Below, piece by piece: positions 1 to 5,752 of a stretch of 5,878 bases of DNA. Numbering within the stretch: position 1 is the stretch's first letter; every line of letters starts with the position of its first letter. Source of the DNA: Akkermansia sp. (GTDB lineage Bacteria > Verrucomicrobiota > Verrucomicrobiia > Verrucomicrobiales > Akkermansiaceae). A program made the translations under genes and the position numbers. The DNA is taken from the NCBI GenBank assembly GCA_020047775.1, contig JAIFNK010000167.1:1-5878 (forward strand), read 5' to 3'. The notes under the pieces are model-generated. The model saw only the letters and a list, made by a program, of their open reading frames with translations. It searched no databases and was not told where the DNA came from.

Positions 1-1
1 C

Positions 2-1078
2 GTCGGCACCCAGAAATACCACAAGGTTTTCAAATACGTGGACGGCATCCTCCAACGGCGGCTAGAAGCCCGCATGGACGACCCCGCATACTCGCTGCGC
101 GGCACGAGCGTCTGCGACACCGCCGAGGAGGAAGGCTCGCAAAACACCATCCGCGACCACGTCCCGAAAGCCCACGAAGCCTCCGCCTTCGTCTCCATCA
201 TGCAGGGCTGCAACATGCGCTGCTCGTTCTGCATCGTGCCCGACACCCGCGGCAAAGAGCGCGGCCGCCCCATCGCCGAGATCGTCGGCGAGGTCCGCCA
301 TCTCGCCGCGCACGGCGTGAAGGAAATCACCCTGCTAGGCCAGATCGTCAACCTCTACGGCCGCACCGAGTTACCGAAAATCGACGGCAAGTCGCCCTTC
401 GTCCAGCTGCTCGAAGCCGTGCATGAAATTGACGGTGTCGAGCGCATCCGCTTCACCTCGCCGCATCCCATCGGTTACCGGGACGACCTCGTCGCCGCCT
501 TCACGTATCTGCCTAAACTTTGCTCGCACATCCATTTCCCGATGCAGAGCGGCTCCGATAGGATCCTGCGGGAAATGCGTCGGCCTTACAAAAACGAGAA
601 ATTCATCGAGATCTGCGAGAAAATGAAAGCCGCCCGCCCCGGCCTCGCCATCACCACCGACATGATCGTCGGTTTCCCCGGCGAGACCGAGCAGGATTTC
701 CAGGCCACCATCGACACCGTCGAGCGGCTGAAATTCGACAACGCCTTCGTCTTCCGCTACTCCAAGCGCCGCAACACCCCCGCCGCGGAAATGGAAGGCC
801 AGCTCGACGAGTCCGTAAAAGAAGAACGCAACCAGCGACTGTTAGCCGTCGTTGACCGCCTCGCCATCGCCAGCAACGCCGCCGTCGTCGGCACCCGCCA
901 GCAAGTGCTCTGCGAAGGCCCGTCGAAAAACAACGCCGCCCGCCTCACCGGACGCACCTCGCAGAACAAAATCGTCATCTTCGACGGCGACCCCGCCCGG
1001 CTAACCGGCCAAATCCTCGACATCCAGATCGAGCAGTCCACCGGCTTCACCCTCTTCGGCACCGCCTGCCTGGCCTAA
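2..1078 (+). CDS. miaB: tRNA-2-methylthio-N6-dimethylallyladenosine synthase MiaB, 5'-truncated by window edge
   Basis: Radical SAM methylthiotransferase that converts i6A37 to ms2i6A37 in tRNAs reading UNN codons, acting in the cytoplasm. The frame is open back to the window edge and the first residues (VGTQKYHKVFKYVDGIL) read as the end of the MTTase N-terminal domain, so the internal GTG at 38 is not the start. Counting from the codon at 2, 358 residues remain. The radical SAM [4Fe-4S] motif CxxxCxxC is Cys70/74/77, in the context GCNMRCSFCIVPDTRGKERGRP split over 68-88. MIVGFPGET lies near 221-229. A TRAM domain occupies about 297-358, with EGPSK (305-309) and LTGRTSQNK typical of MiaB rather than RimO or MtaB. 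The cysteines that bind the second cluster lie upstream, outside the window. One oddity is GQIVNLYG at 113-120, where I expect GQNVNxYG. The family call is firm. Confidence 0.95.
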   Translation, partial: VGTQKYHKVFKYVDGILQRRLEARMDDPAYSLRGTSVCDTAEEEGSQNTIRDHVPKAHEASAFVSIMQGCNMRCSFCIVPDTRGKERGRPIAEIVGEVRHLAAHGVKEITLLGQIVNLYGRTELPKIDGKSPFVQLLEAVHEIDGVERIRFTSPHPIGYRDDLVAAFTYLPKLCSHIHFPMQSGSDRILREMRRPYKNEKFIEICEKMKAARPGLAITTDMIVGFPGETEQDFQATIDTVERLKFDNAFVFRYSKRRNTPAAEMEGQLDESVKEERNQRLLAVVDRLAIASNAAVVGTRQQVLCEGPSKNNAARLTGRTSQNKIVIFDGDPARLTGQILDIQIEQSTGFTLFGTACLA

Positions 1079-1101
1079 GGAGACCGAACATCCAGCCCCG
1101 C

Positions 1102-1147
1102 CTTCTCTCCCGTTCGTAGTCCCGCTTTCAAGCGGTCTTCTCTCCCG
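1102..1147 (+). repeat. 11-nt direct repeat flanking the first REP unit
   Basis: CTTCTCTCCCG occurs at 1102-1112 and again, identically, at 1137-1147, 35 nt apart. The first copy precedes the REP unit at 1116. The second forms most of the linker between the two inverted REP units. This spacing suggests a linker-REP-linker-REP series, as in tandem BIMEs. It could also be chance in a C/T-rich stretch. Confidence 0.55.
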
Positions 1148-1174
1148 CTCAAGACCGGATAAATCCGGGACTAC
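1116..1174. repeat. BIME-like palindrome: two inverted GTAG-type REP units forming a cloverleaf
   Basis: Two REP-like units face each other. Unit A (+, 1116-1135) is GTAG-TC-CCGCTT-TC-AAGCGG. Unit B (-, 1155-1174) is GTAG-TC-CCGGAT-TT-ATCCGG. The feet pair as an outer stem (GTAGTC 1116-1121 with GACTAC 1169-1174). Each unit folds its own 6-bp hairpin, and the 19-nt linker (1136-1154) closes with TCTT/AAGA. The four stems abut with no unpaired base between them. A GTAG foot 5' of a short hairpin is the signature recognised by RAYT transposases; that identification rests on architecture, since no RAYT gene is in the window. It lies between miaB and the SPFH operon. There is no T-tract, so it is not a classical intrinsic terminator. 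Confidence 0.8.
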
Positions 1175-1279
1175 TTGCGAAGACCTCCATCACCAAACCC
1201 ACTCACCACCCGATCCGGTGTTTTTCATTGGCAAGGCTGGCCTCGCCCGTCAACGTGCGCAGAGTCCAATCCCCATCCC

Positions 1280-2263
1280 ATGTCCATCATTCTCGGCTGC
1301 ATCTTCGGCTTCGTCGTCTGGTTCCTCATGCGTTATCTCATTTCCGGGATTTACACAGTCGATCAAAACGAACGCGCGGTCAAAACCAGCTTCGGCCGCG
1401 CCGAGCGGATCCAGAACCTGACCACCCTTGACGATCCGATCTCGGACATGCTCAGCGACGACCAGAAAAAGCGCTACAGCTACCCCCAGGTCCGCGTCAT
1501 CATGCCGGGCGGCCCGTATTTCAAGTGGCCGTGGGAAAAAATCCACAAGGTTTCCATCGCCACCGAGACCGTGAACATGGCGTGGGATCCGGAAGACCCG
1601 TCCGCGAATTACAACGGCACCATGCTCGAAGCCGTCACCAAGGACCAGCTCAACACCGGCCTGACCGGCCAGATCCGCTACCGCGTCGCTGACCGCAATC
1701 TCTACGCGTTCCTCTTCGGCATCAAAAACCCCTTCGCCCACATCATGGGCTACTTCGTCTCCGTGCTGCGCGAGCGCATCGCCAACTTCGAGGCACCCCG
1801 CGCGCCGAATGCCGACGGCACGCCCGACACCGCCGCGGTCATCGGCATTTCCATCAACGACCTGCGGAAAAACCTTCGCGATCTCAACGAGCACATGGAC
1901 CGCGAGTGCACCTCTTCCGCCGCCCGCTACGGCATGGTGCTGGACGCCACCCTCATCACCAGCATCGACCCGCCGCCGGAAGTGGAGTCCGCACTCGCCG
2001 CCATCAACACCGCCTACAACCAGGTTTCCTCCGACATCAGTCTGGCCCAGGCGTCCGCCGACCAGAAAATCGTGCAGTCCAAGCGCGCCGTGGAAATCGA
2101 AACCCTCCGCGCCCTCGCCGAGGTCGAGCCGCTCGCCCGCCTCGCCGCCCAGCTCATGACCTTGAAAAACAGCGGCCGCGACTCACTCCGCGCCTACGTC
2201 CGCAACGTCCGCCTCGCCCTGTTTGAAAAGGCCCAGCAAGTTTTCGTGGAATCCAACAAATGA
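1280..2263 (+). CDS. SPFH/Band 7 (prohibitin-homology) membrane protein, first of a pair
   Basis: 327-residue single-pass membrane protein of the SPFH superfamily (stomatin, prohibitin, flotillin, HflK/C). Such proteins oligomerise into rings or cages on membranes and often organise or restrain proteases. The N-terminal hydrophobic segment is residues 2-23 (SIILGCIFGFVVWFLMRYLI onward). It is followed at once by the SPFH opening IYTVDQNERAVKTSFGRAER (24-43), then GGPYFKWPWEKIHKVSI (77-93), and RYRVADRNLYAFLFGIKNP (133-151). The second half has an HflK-like segment, IDPPPEVESALAAINTAYNQ (229-248), and an Ala/Glu-rich, probably helical stretch (255-290). I chose ATG 1280 because it places the membrane segment at the N terminus; the frame runs on to a TTG at 1175 but that extension overlaps the upstream repeat and reads as noncoding. 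No Shine-Dalgarno is visible. The stop overlaps the next start. The exact subfamily is not identified. Confidence 0.85.
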   Translation: MSIILGCIFGFVVWFLMRYLISGIYTVDQNERAVKTSFGRAERIQNLTTLDDPISDMLSDDQKKRYSYPQVRVIMPGGPYFKWPWEKIHKVSIATETVNMAWDPEDPSANYNGTMLEAVTKDQLNTGLTGQIRYRVADRNLYAFLFGIKNPFAHIMGYFVSVLRERIANFEAPRAPNADGTPDTAAVIGISINDLRKNLRDLNEHMDRECTSSAARYGMVLDATLITSIDPPPEVESALAAINTAYNQVSSDISLAQASADQKIVQSKRAVEIETLRALAEVEPLARLAAQLMTLKNSGRDSLRAYVRNVRLALFEKAQQVFVESNK

Positions 2264-3174
2264 ACTTCCTCATCGCCGCCGCCCTTACGTTTTTCGCCTG
2301 TGCCATCGGGTTTCCGATCTTCTTCGGCATCGCCCGGATGCTCGGGCTCTACGCCATCATCCAGGAACGCCAATGCAATGTTTACGTGCTCTTCGGCAAG
2401 GTGCTCGCCACCATCGACGAGCCCGGCCTGCACATCCTGCCCTTCAAGTTAGGTCCCGCCTCGTTCATCGTGAACTGGCTGGGAAAATGCCACATCCTCG
2501 ACATGCGGCTCGATCAGGAATACCTGCGCAGCCAGCCGGTGAATTCCGAGGAAGGCGCGCCGATGGGCATCGGCATCTGGCATGAGATGTTCATCAGCGA
2601 TCCCGTCGCCTATCTGTTCAAAAACAGCGACCCGCGCGGCTCCCTGTCCGCCAATGTCAGCAACTCCACCGTGCGCTGCCTCAGCAACATGCCGCTCGGC
2701 ACCATGATGGTGAACCGCCACGCGATGAGCGACACCGTGCGCGGCGAGGTCTCTCCCAAGTCCCATGAATGGGGCTACAAGTTAGGCTCCATCTACATCC
2801 GCAAGGTGCACTTCCGCGACAGCGGCATGATCCGCCAAATCGAGAGCAAGGTGGTCAACCGCCTGCGCCAGGTGACCTCCGCGATCAAGCAGGACGGCGC
2901 GAACCAGGTGAGCATCATCACCAGCACCGCCGAGCGCGAGGCCGCCATCGAGTTCGCCAAGGCCGCCGCCATCCGCCCGCAGATCGTCGGCGAGGCGCTC
3001 CAACAGATTTCCCGCGACCACGAGGTTTCCGAGGCGATGTTCGAGATCCTGGAAACGCAGAAGGTCATCGGCAGCGGAGCGCGGCTCACCGTTCTTCCGC
3101 GCGGCGGGGAGCTGCTCGCGCAGTTGATCGCCGGACAAACGGAACACCCGAAGACGCCGCCGCCGTTGTCCTAA
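2260..3174 (+). CDS. SPFH/Band 7 (prohibitin-homology) membrane protein, second of a pair
   Basis: 304-residue partner of the preceding SPFH protein. Its ATG at 2260 overlaps the upstream TGA (ATGA), which indicates translational coupling and probably fixed stoichiometry, as for HflK and HflC. Residues 3-24 form a hydrophobic membrane segment. The SPFH domain opens with YAIIQERQCNVYVLFGKVLA (31-50) and DEPGLHILPFKLGP (53-66). IYIRKVHFRDSGMIRQIESK (178-197) matches the family position where the SPFH domain passes into the helical tail. Residues 223-248 (TAEREAAIEFAKAAA, then IRPQIVGEALQQ) form the Ala/Glu-rich helix typical of stomatin-like proteins. The tail ends PKTPPPLS. No signal peptidase site is evident, so a bitopic anchor is likely. 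The two proteins diverge in sequence, so I infer a hetero-oligomer. No FtsH or NfeD gene adjoins to assign a partner. Confidence 0.85.
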   Translation: MNFLIAAALTFFACAIGFPIFFGIARMLGLYAIIQERQCNVYVLFGKVLATIDEPGLHILPFKLGPASFIVNWLGKCHILDMRLDQEYLRSQPVNSEEGAPMGIGIWHEMFISDPVAYLFKNSDPRGSLSANVSNSTVRCLSNMPLGTMMVNRHAMSDTVRGEVSPKSHEWGYKLGSIYIRKVHFRDSGMIRQIESKVVNRLRQVTSAIKQDGANQVSIITSTAEREAAIEFAKAAAIRPQIVGEALQQISRDHEVSEAMFEILETQKVIGSGARLTVLPRGGELLAQLIAGQTEHPKTPPPLS

Positions 3175-3221
3175 CCGGCAACCGGATTTTCCAAACCACC
3201 CACCCTTGAGCACGCCGCGGG

Positions 3222-4094
3222 ATGAAACCGAAACTACGGATCAATTTCGAAGACTTTTGGAAGAACTTCAACAAGACCGACAACTACTTCTACAACCTTC
3301 TCAGCCGCCACTACGACGTCGAACTCTGCGAAGACCCGGACTTCCTGATCTACTCGAAATTCGGCAGGCGGCATAAGAATTACAAGTGTGTCACGATCTT
3401 CTTCACCGGCGAGAACCGGCGGCCCGACCTGGACAAATACGACTACGCCTTCACCTTCGACTATCTCGACGACCCGCGCCATTACCGGCTGCCGCTCTAT
3501 GTATTTTACGGCGAACCGGAATCAATTATTAGACAGGAAGAACCCGACACGGAGGCCATCCTGCGGGAGAAAACCGACTTCTGCAGCTTCGTGGTCTCCA
3601 ACGTGGACAGCAAGTTCCGCATCCGGTTCTTCGAGCAGCTCTCGAAATACAAAAAGGTCAATTCCGGCGGGCGCGTCCACAACAACGTCGGCGGACGGGT
3701 GAAGGACAAGGCGGCCTTCGTCCGGAAACACAAGTTCAACATCGCCTTCGAAAACGCGTCCTATCCGGGCTACACCACCGAGAAGATTTTCGAGCCGATG
3801 CTGGTGAATACCATTCCCATCTACTGGGGGAACGAGCTGGTCCACCGCGATTTCAATCCCAAGTCGTTCGTCAATTTTCTCGACCACGGCAGTCTCGACG
3901 CACTGGTGGAACGGGTCATCGAAATCGACAACGACGACGACCTCTACCGGCAATATCTCACGCAGCCCTGCTTCCCCGGCAACGAGCTCAACGAGCACGT
4001 CAAACCGGAAAACGTGCTCGCGCAGTTCCACCGGATCTTCAACACGGAGATCAATCCGGTCGCGTTGAGGCGGAAGCGGTTCTTCTTCTTTTGA
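3222..4094 (+). CDS. Glycosyltransferase family 10 (alpha-1,3/1,4-fucosyltransferase-like)
   Basis: 290-residue GT10 enzyme. The family moves L-fucose from GDP-fucose to GlcNAc (or Glc) of a glycan. The donor-binding motif is intact at about 172-219: FNIAFENASYPGYTTEKIFE, then NTIPIYWGNELVHRDFNPKS and FVNF, very close to Helicobacter pylori FutA. The Glu of TTEKI (187) and the Glu of FFTGEN (64) correspond, as I recall that family, to the two important acidic residues. The N-terminal half contains YDYAFTFDYLDDPRHYRLPLY, the acceptor-side region of bacterial members. There is no signal peptide or membrane segment, so it should act in the cytoplasm. The C terminus is basic then aromatic (RRKRFFFF), recalling the membrane-binding tail of H. 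pylori enzymes, but no heptad repeats precede it. It starts 47 nt after the SPFH stop with no clear ribosome-binding site. No GDP-fucose or glycan-cluster genes adjoin. Acceptor and linkage cannot be read from the sequence. Confidence 0.9.
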   Translation: MKPKLRINFEDFWKNFNKTDNYFYNLLSRHYDVELCEDPDFLIYSKFGRRHKNYKCVTIFFTGENRRPDLDKYDYAFTFDYLDDPRHYRLPLYVFYGEPESIIRQEEPDTEAILREKTDFCSFVVSNVDSKFRIRFFEQLSKYKKVNSGGRVHNNVGGRVKDKAAFVRKHKFNIAFENASYPGYTTEKIFEPMLVNTIPIYWGNELVHRDFNPKSFVNFLDHGSLDALVERVIEIDNDDDLYRQYLTQPCFPGNELNEHVKPENVLAQFHRIFNTEINPVALRRKRFFFF

Positions 4095-4111
4095 AGGAGC
4101 AACCTCCCGGA

Positions 4112-4254
4112 TGGAGCGCTGACTTCAGTCGGCGAGTGTGACTTGATCGCCAATGATGGCGAAAGCACCGGCTTGCAGGCTTGTCTTCCGCTCTTCATTG
4201 GCGGTGCGGAATAAATCCCGCGCTCCAGTTAGACGGGATGAATCCCGCGCTCCA
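4112..4254. repeat. Composite BIME: three GGAG-type REP units between convergent genes
   Basis: Unit C (+, 4113-4132) is GGAG-CG-CTGACT-TC-AGTCGG. Unit D (-, 4207-4226) is GGAG-CG-CGGGAT-TT-ATTCCG. C and D face each other; their feet pair as TGGAGCG (4112-4118) with CGCTCCA (4221-4227). The 74-nt linker (4133-4206) contains a 9-bp stem, CGCCAATGA (4148-4156) with TCATTGGCG (4195-4203), so the whole folds like the element at 1116 with a longer middle arm. Unit E (-, 4234-4253), GGAG-CG-CGGGAT-TC-ATCCCG, repeats D in direct orientation 27 nt on, with the base change in the left stem arm of D repaired. The element fills most of the gap between the fucosyltransferase and sucB stops. It may fold in both transcripts, but no T-tract follows it. 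Confidence 0.8.
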
Positions 4255-4258
4255 TTTG

Positions 4259-5713
4259 TCACATCTCCAGCATGAGCCGCGCCGGGCTTTCCAGGCAGTC
4301 CTTGATGCGGATGAGGAAGGTGACGGCTTCCTTGCCATCGACGAGGCGGTGGTCGTAGCTGAGGGCGAGATACATCATCGGGCGGATGACAACCTGACCG
4401 TTGAGAGCGACCGGGCGCTGCTGGATGGTGTGCATGCCGAGAATGCCGCTTTGTGGCGGGCTGAGAATCGGCGTGCTGAGCAGCGAGCCGTAGGTGCCGC
4501 CGTTAGAAATGGTGAACACGCCGCCGGTGAGATCCTCCAGGGTGATCTTGCCGTCCTTGGCCTTTTTGGCGTAGTCGAGGATGTCCTTTTCGATTTGGGC
4601 GAAGGACTTCTTCTCCACGTCGCGAAGGACGGGAACGATCAGGCCCTTTTCGGTGCCGATGGCGACACCGATGTCGTAAAAGTGGTTTTCAATGATGTCG
4701 GTGCCGTCGATGCGGGCGTTCACGGAAGGGATATCCTTCAGCGCTTGGGCGACGGCTTTGATGAAGAACGACATGAAACCGAGTTTCACGCCGTGTTTTT
4801 TCATGAAGTTCTCCTGCACGTCCTTGCGGAGGTCCATCACGGCGGTCATGTCCACCTCGTTGAAGGTGGTGAGGATCGCCGCGGTCTGCTGGGCGTTGAC
4901 CAAGTGCGTGGCGATCTTGCGGCGCAGCATCGACATCTTCTTGCGGGTGGTGCGGCCGTCCGAAACTTCGGCGGCGGCGACGCGTTCGACTGGCGCGACC
5001 GGGGCGGAGAAATCCGGCTTCAATGCGGCGGGTGCGGAAGAACCGGCTGAAGCCGGAACTACGAACGAAGAAGGTGCCGCAACCGGTTTCGCCGGAGCAG
5101 GTATGGAAACGGGAGCTGGAGTTGGCTTGACCGGCTCGGACGGGCCGGCTGAAGCCAGCGCTCCGGTATCGATGGTGGCGATGACGGCACCGATGGACAC
5201 TTCCTCGCCCTCGGGAGTCAGGATTTTCAAACGCCCGGAGGCCGTTGCTTCGAGCTCGTTAGACACCTTGTCGGTTTCGAGGGTGACCAGAATTTCGCCT
5301 TGGACGACCTGCTCGCCATCCTTCTTGCGCCATTTCGCGACGTTCGCGGAGGTGATGGATTCACCGGCGGCGGGAACTTTGAGTTCCACAACCCCGCCGG
5401 ATGGCGTGGCCGGGGCGGCGACGGGGGCCTGGACCACGGGGGCCTGGACCACGGGGGCAGCGACCGCGGGGGCAGTGGTTTCTCCGGAAATGCGGCCGAT
5501 GACGGTGCCGATGGAAACTTCCTCTCCTTCGCCTATCAGGATTTGCAGGACGCCGTCCGCGGCGGCTTCGAGTTCGTTTGAGACCTTGTCGGTTTCGAGC
5601 GTGACCAGGATTTCACCTTTCACGACATGATCGCCGTTTTTCTTATGCCAGCGGGCAACATTGGCGGAAGTGATGGATTCTCCGGATGCGGGGACTTTGA
5701 CGTCGAGTGACAT
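4259..5713 (-). CDS. sucB: 2-oxoglutarate dehydrogenase E2, dihydrolipoyl succinyltransferase, with two lipoyl domains and no visible E3-binding domain
   Basis: 484-residue E2 core of the 2-oxoglutarate dehydrogenase complex; it accepts the succinyl group from E1 on a swinging lipoyl arm and passes it to CoA. Lipoyl domain 1 is residues 3-75 (ETDKV, lipoyl Lys43) and lipoyl domain 2 about 109-181 (Lys149); they share 54 of 73 residues. The catalytic domain is about 255-484, with the succinyl-type [17 protein letters not shown] (281-297), [12 protein letters not shown] and the active-site SYDHRLVDG (His455, Asp459). E. coli SucB has one lipoyl domain. The region 183-254, where the peripheral subunit-binding domain should sit, is only Ala/Pro/Ser-rich linker, with no ArKLA or GxGRITKxD motif. 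Two REP-like repeats are read in frame inside it. The ATG at 5713 lies 39 nt after the sucA stop, so the two are probably cotranscribed; no Shine-Dalgarno is visible. The E2 call is firm. Confidence 0.95.
   Translation of the reverse strand: MSLDVKVPASGESITSANVARWHKKNGDHVVKGEILVTLETDKVSNELEAAADGVLQILIGEGEEVSIGTVIGRISGETTAPAVAAPVVQAPVVQAPVAAPATPSGGVVELKVPAAGESITSANVAKWRKKDGEQVVQGEILVTLETDKVSNELEATASGRLKILTPEGEEVSIGAVIATIDTGALASAGPSEPVKPTPAPVSIPAPAKPVAAPSSFVVPASAGSSAPAALKPDFSAPVAPVERVAAAEVSDGRTTRKKMSMLRRKIATHLVNAQQTAAILTTFNEVDMTAVMDLRKDVQENFMKKHGVKLGFMSFFIKAVAQALKDIPSVNARIDGTDIIENHFYDIGVAIGTEKGLIVPVLRDVEKKSFAQIEKDILDYAKKAKDGKITLEDLTGGVFTISNGGTYGSLLSTPILSPPQSGILGMHTIQQRPVALNGQVVIRPMMYLALSYDHRLVDGKEAVTFLIRIKDCLESPARLMLEM
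5004..5062 (-). repeat. REP unit plus degenerate BIME remnant inside sucB
   Basis: On the - strand, 5062 to 5043 reads GTAG-TT-CCGGCT-TC-AGCCGG, a complete REP-like unit with a perfect 6-bp stem. The resemblance to the intergenic element at 1116-1174 continues: a middle segment closed by CTTC/GAAG (5018-5042), then CCGGATTTCTCCGC (5017-5004), which matches the second hairpin arm CCGGATAAATCCGG at 10 of 14 places. The closing GACTAC foot is not recognisable. It encodes VVPASAGSS and what follows, about residues 218-236 of the E2 linker. The unit is clear; the downstream part is a weaker match. Confidence 0.65.
5145..5164 (-). repeat. GGAG-type REP unit inside sucB
   Basis: On the - strand, 5164 to 5145 reads GGAG-CG-CTGGCT-TC-AGCCGG. 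It differs from the intergenic unit at 4113-4132 (GGAG-CG-CTGACT-TC-AGTCGG) by one A-T to G-C pair exchange only, including the same T-G wobble in the stem. It is translated as GALASAG just after lipoyl domain 2. I see no second facing unit, so this looks like a solitary REP. Confidence 0.7.
5423..5475 (-). repeat. 15-nt tandem repeat in the sucB inter-lipoyl linker
   Basis: The unit GGGGGCCTGGACCAC (+ strand) is present twice without change (5423-5437, 5438-5452), then as a diverged third copy (5453-5467) and the first 8 nt of a fourth. In the protein it gives the 5-residue repeat [15 protein letters not shown] (about residues 86-100), a flexible linker between the two lipoyl domains. Being a multiple of three it can vary in copy number by slippage without breaking the frame. 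Confidence 0.8.
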
Positions 5714-5752
5714 GGATGAAGCGTGGTGGGAGTTCGGGAAAAAATTCAGGCG

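Noticed and set aside
1116..1174. Cloverleaf as a tRNA or tRNA-like gene
   Set aside because: At 59 nt it has no T-psi-C or D-loop signatures and no 7-nt anticodon loop; its hairpin loops are 2 nt. REP architecture explains it better.
1175..1279. TTG at 1175 as the start of the first SPFH protein
   Set aside because: It begins one base past the BIME and adds 35 residues (MRRPPSPNPLTTRSG onward) ahead of the membrane segment with no family resemblance. ATG 1280 gives a normal N terminus.
1250..1894. 214-codon open frame on the - strand opposite the first SPFH gene
   Set aside because: The + strand frame has a membrane segment and SPFH motifs. The antisense peptide is Asp/Val/Gly/His-rich shadow sequence.
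62..2800. TTA/CTA Leu codons often followed by G (GTTAG, CTAGG) as a special motif
   Set aside because: There are too few cases to exceed chance in this length, and several Leu TTA/CTA codons are not followed by G.
4112..4254. Intrinsic terminator between the convergent genes
   Set aside because: Strong stems are present but no T-run follows on either strand. A termination role is possible but not shown by sequence.
1102..4254. CRISPR array
   Set aside because: The repeats are inverted, hairpin-forming and irregularly spaced, without uniform spacers.
4181..5050. 289-codon open frame on the + strand opposite sucB
   Set aside because: It is a shadow of sucB in GC-rich DNA: its composition is His/Asp/Gly/Val-rich, shows no domain, and the - strand frame is an unmistakable E2.
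4692..5630. 312-codon open frame on the + strand opposite sucB
   Set aside because: A second antisense shadow. Its Ser/Thr/Ala-rich content mirrors the lipoyl and linker codons of sucB and starts with no sign of a gene.
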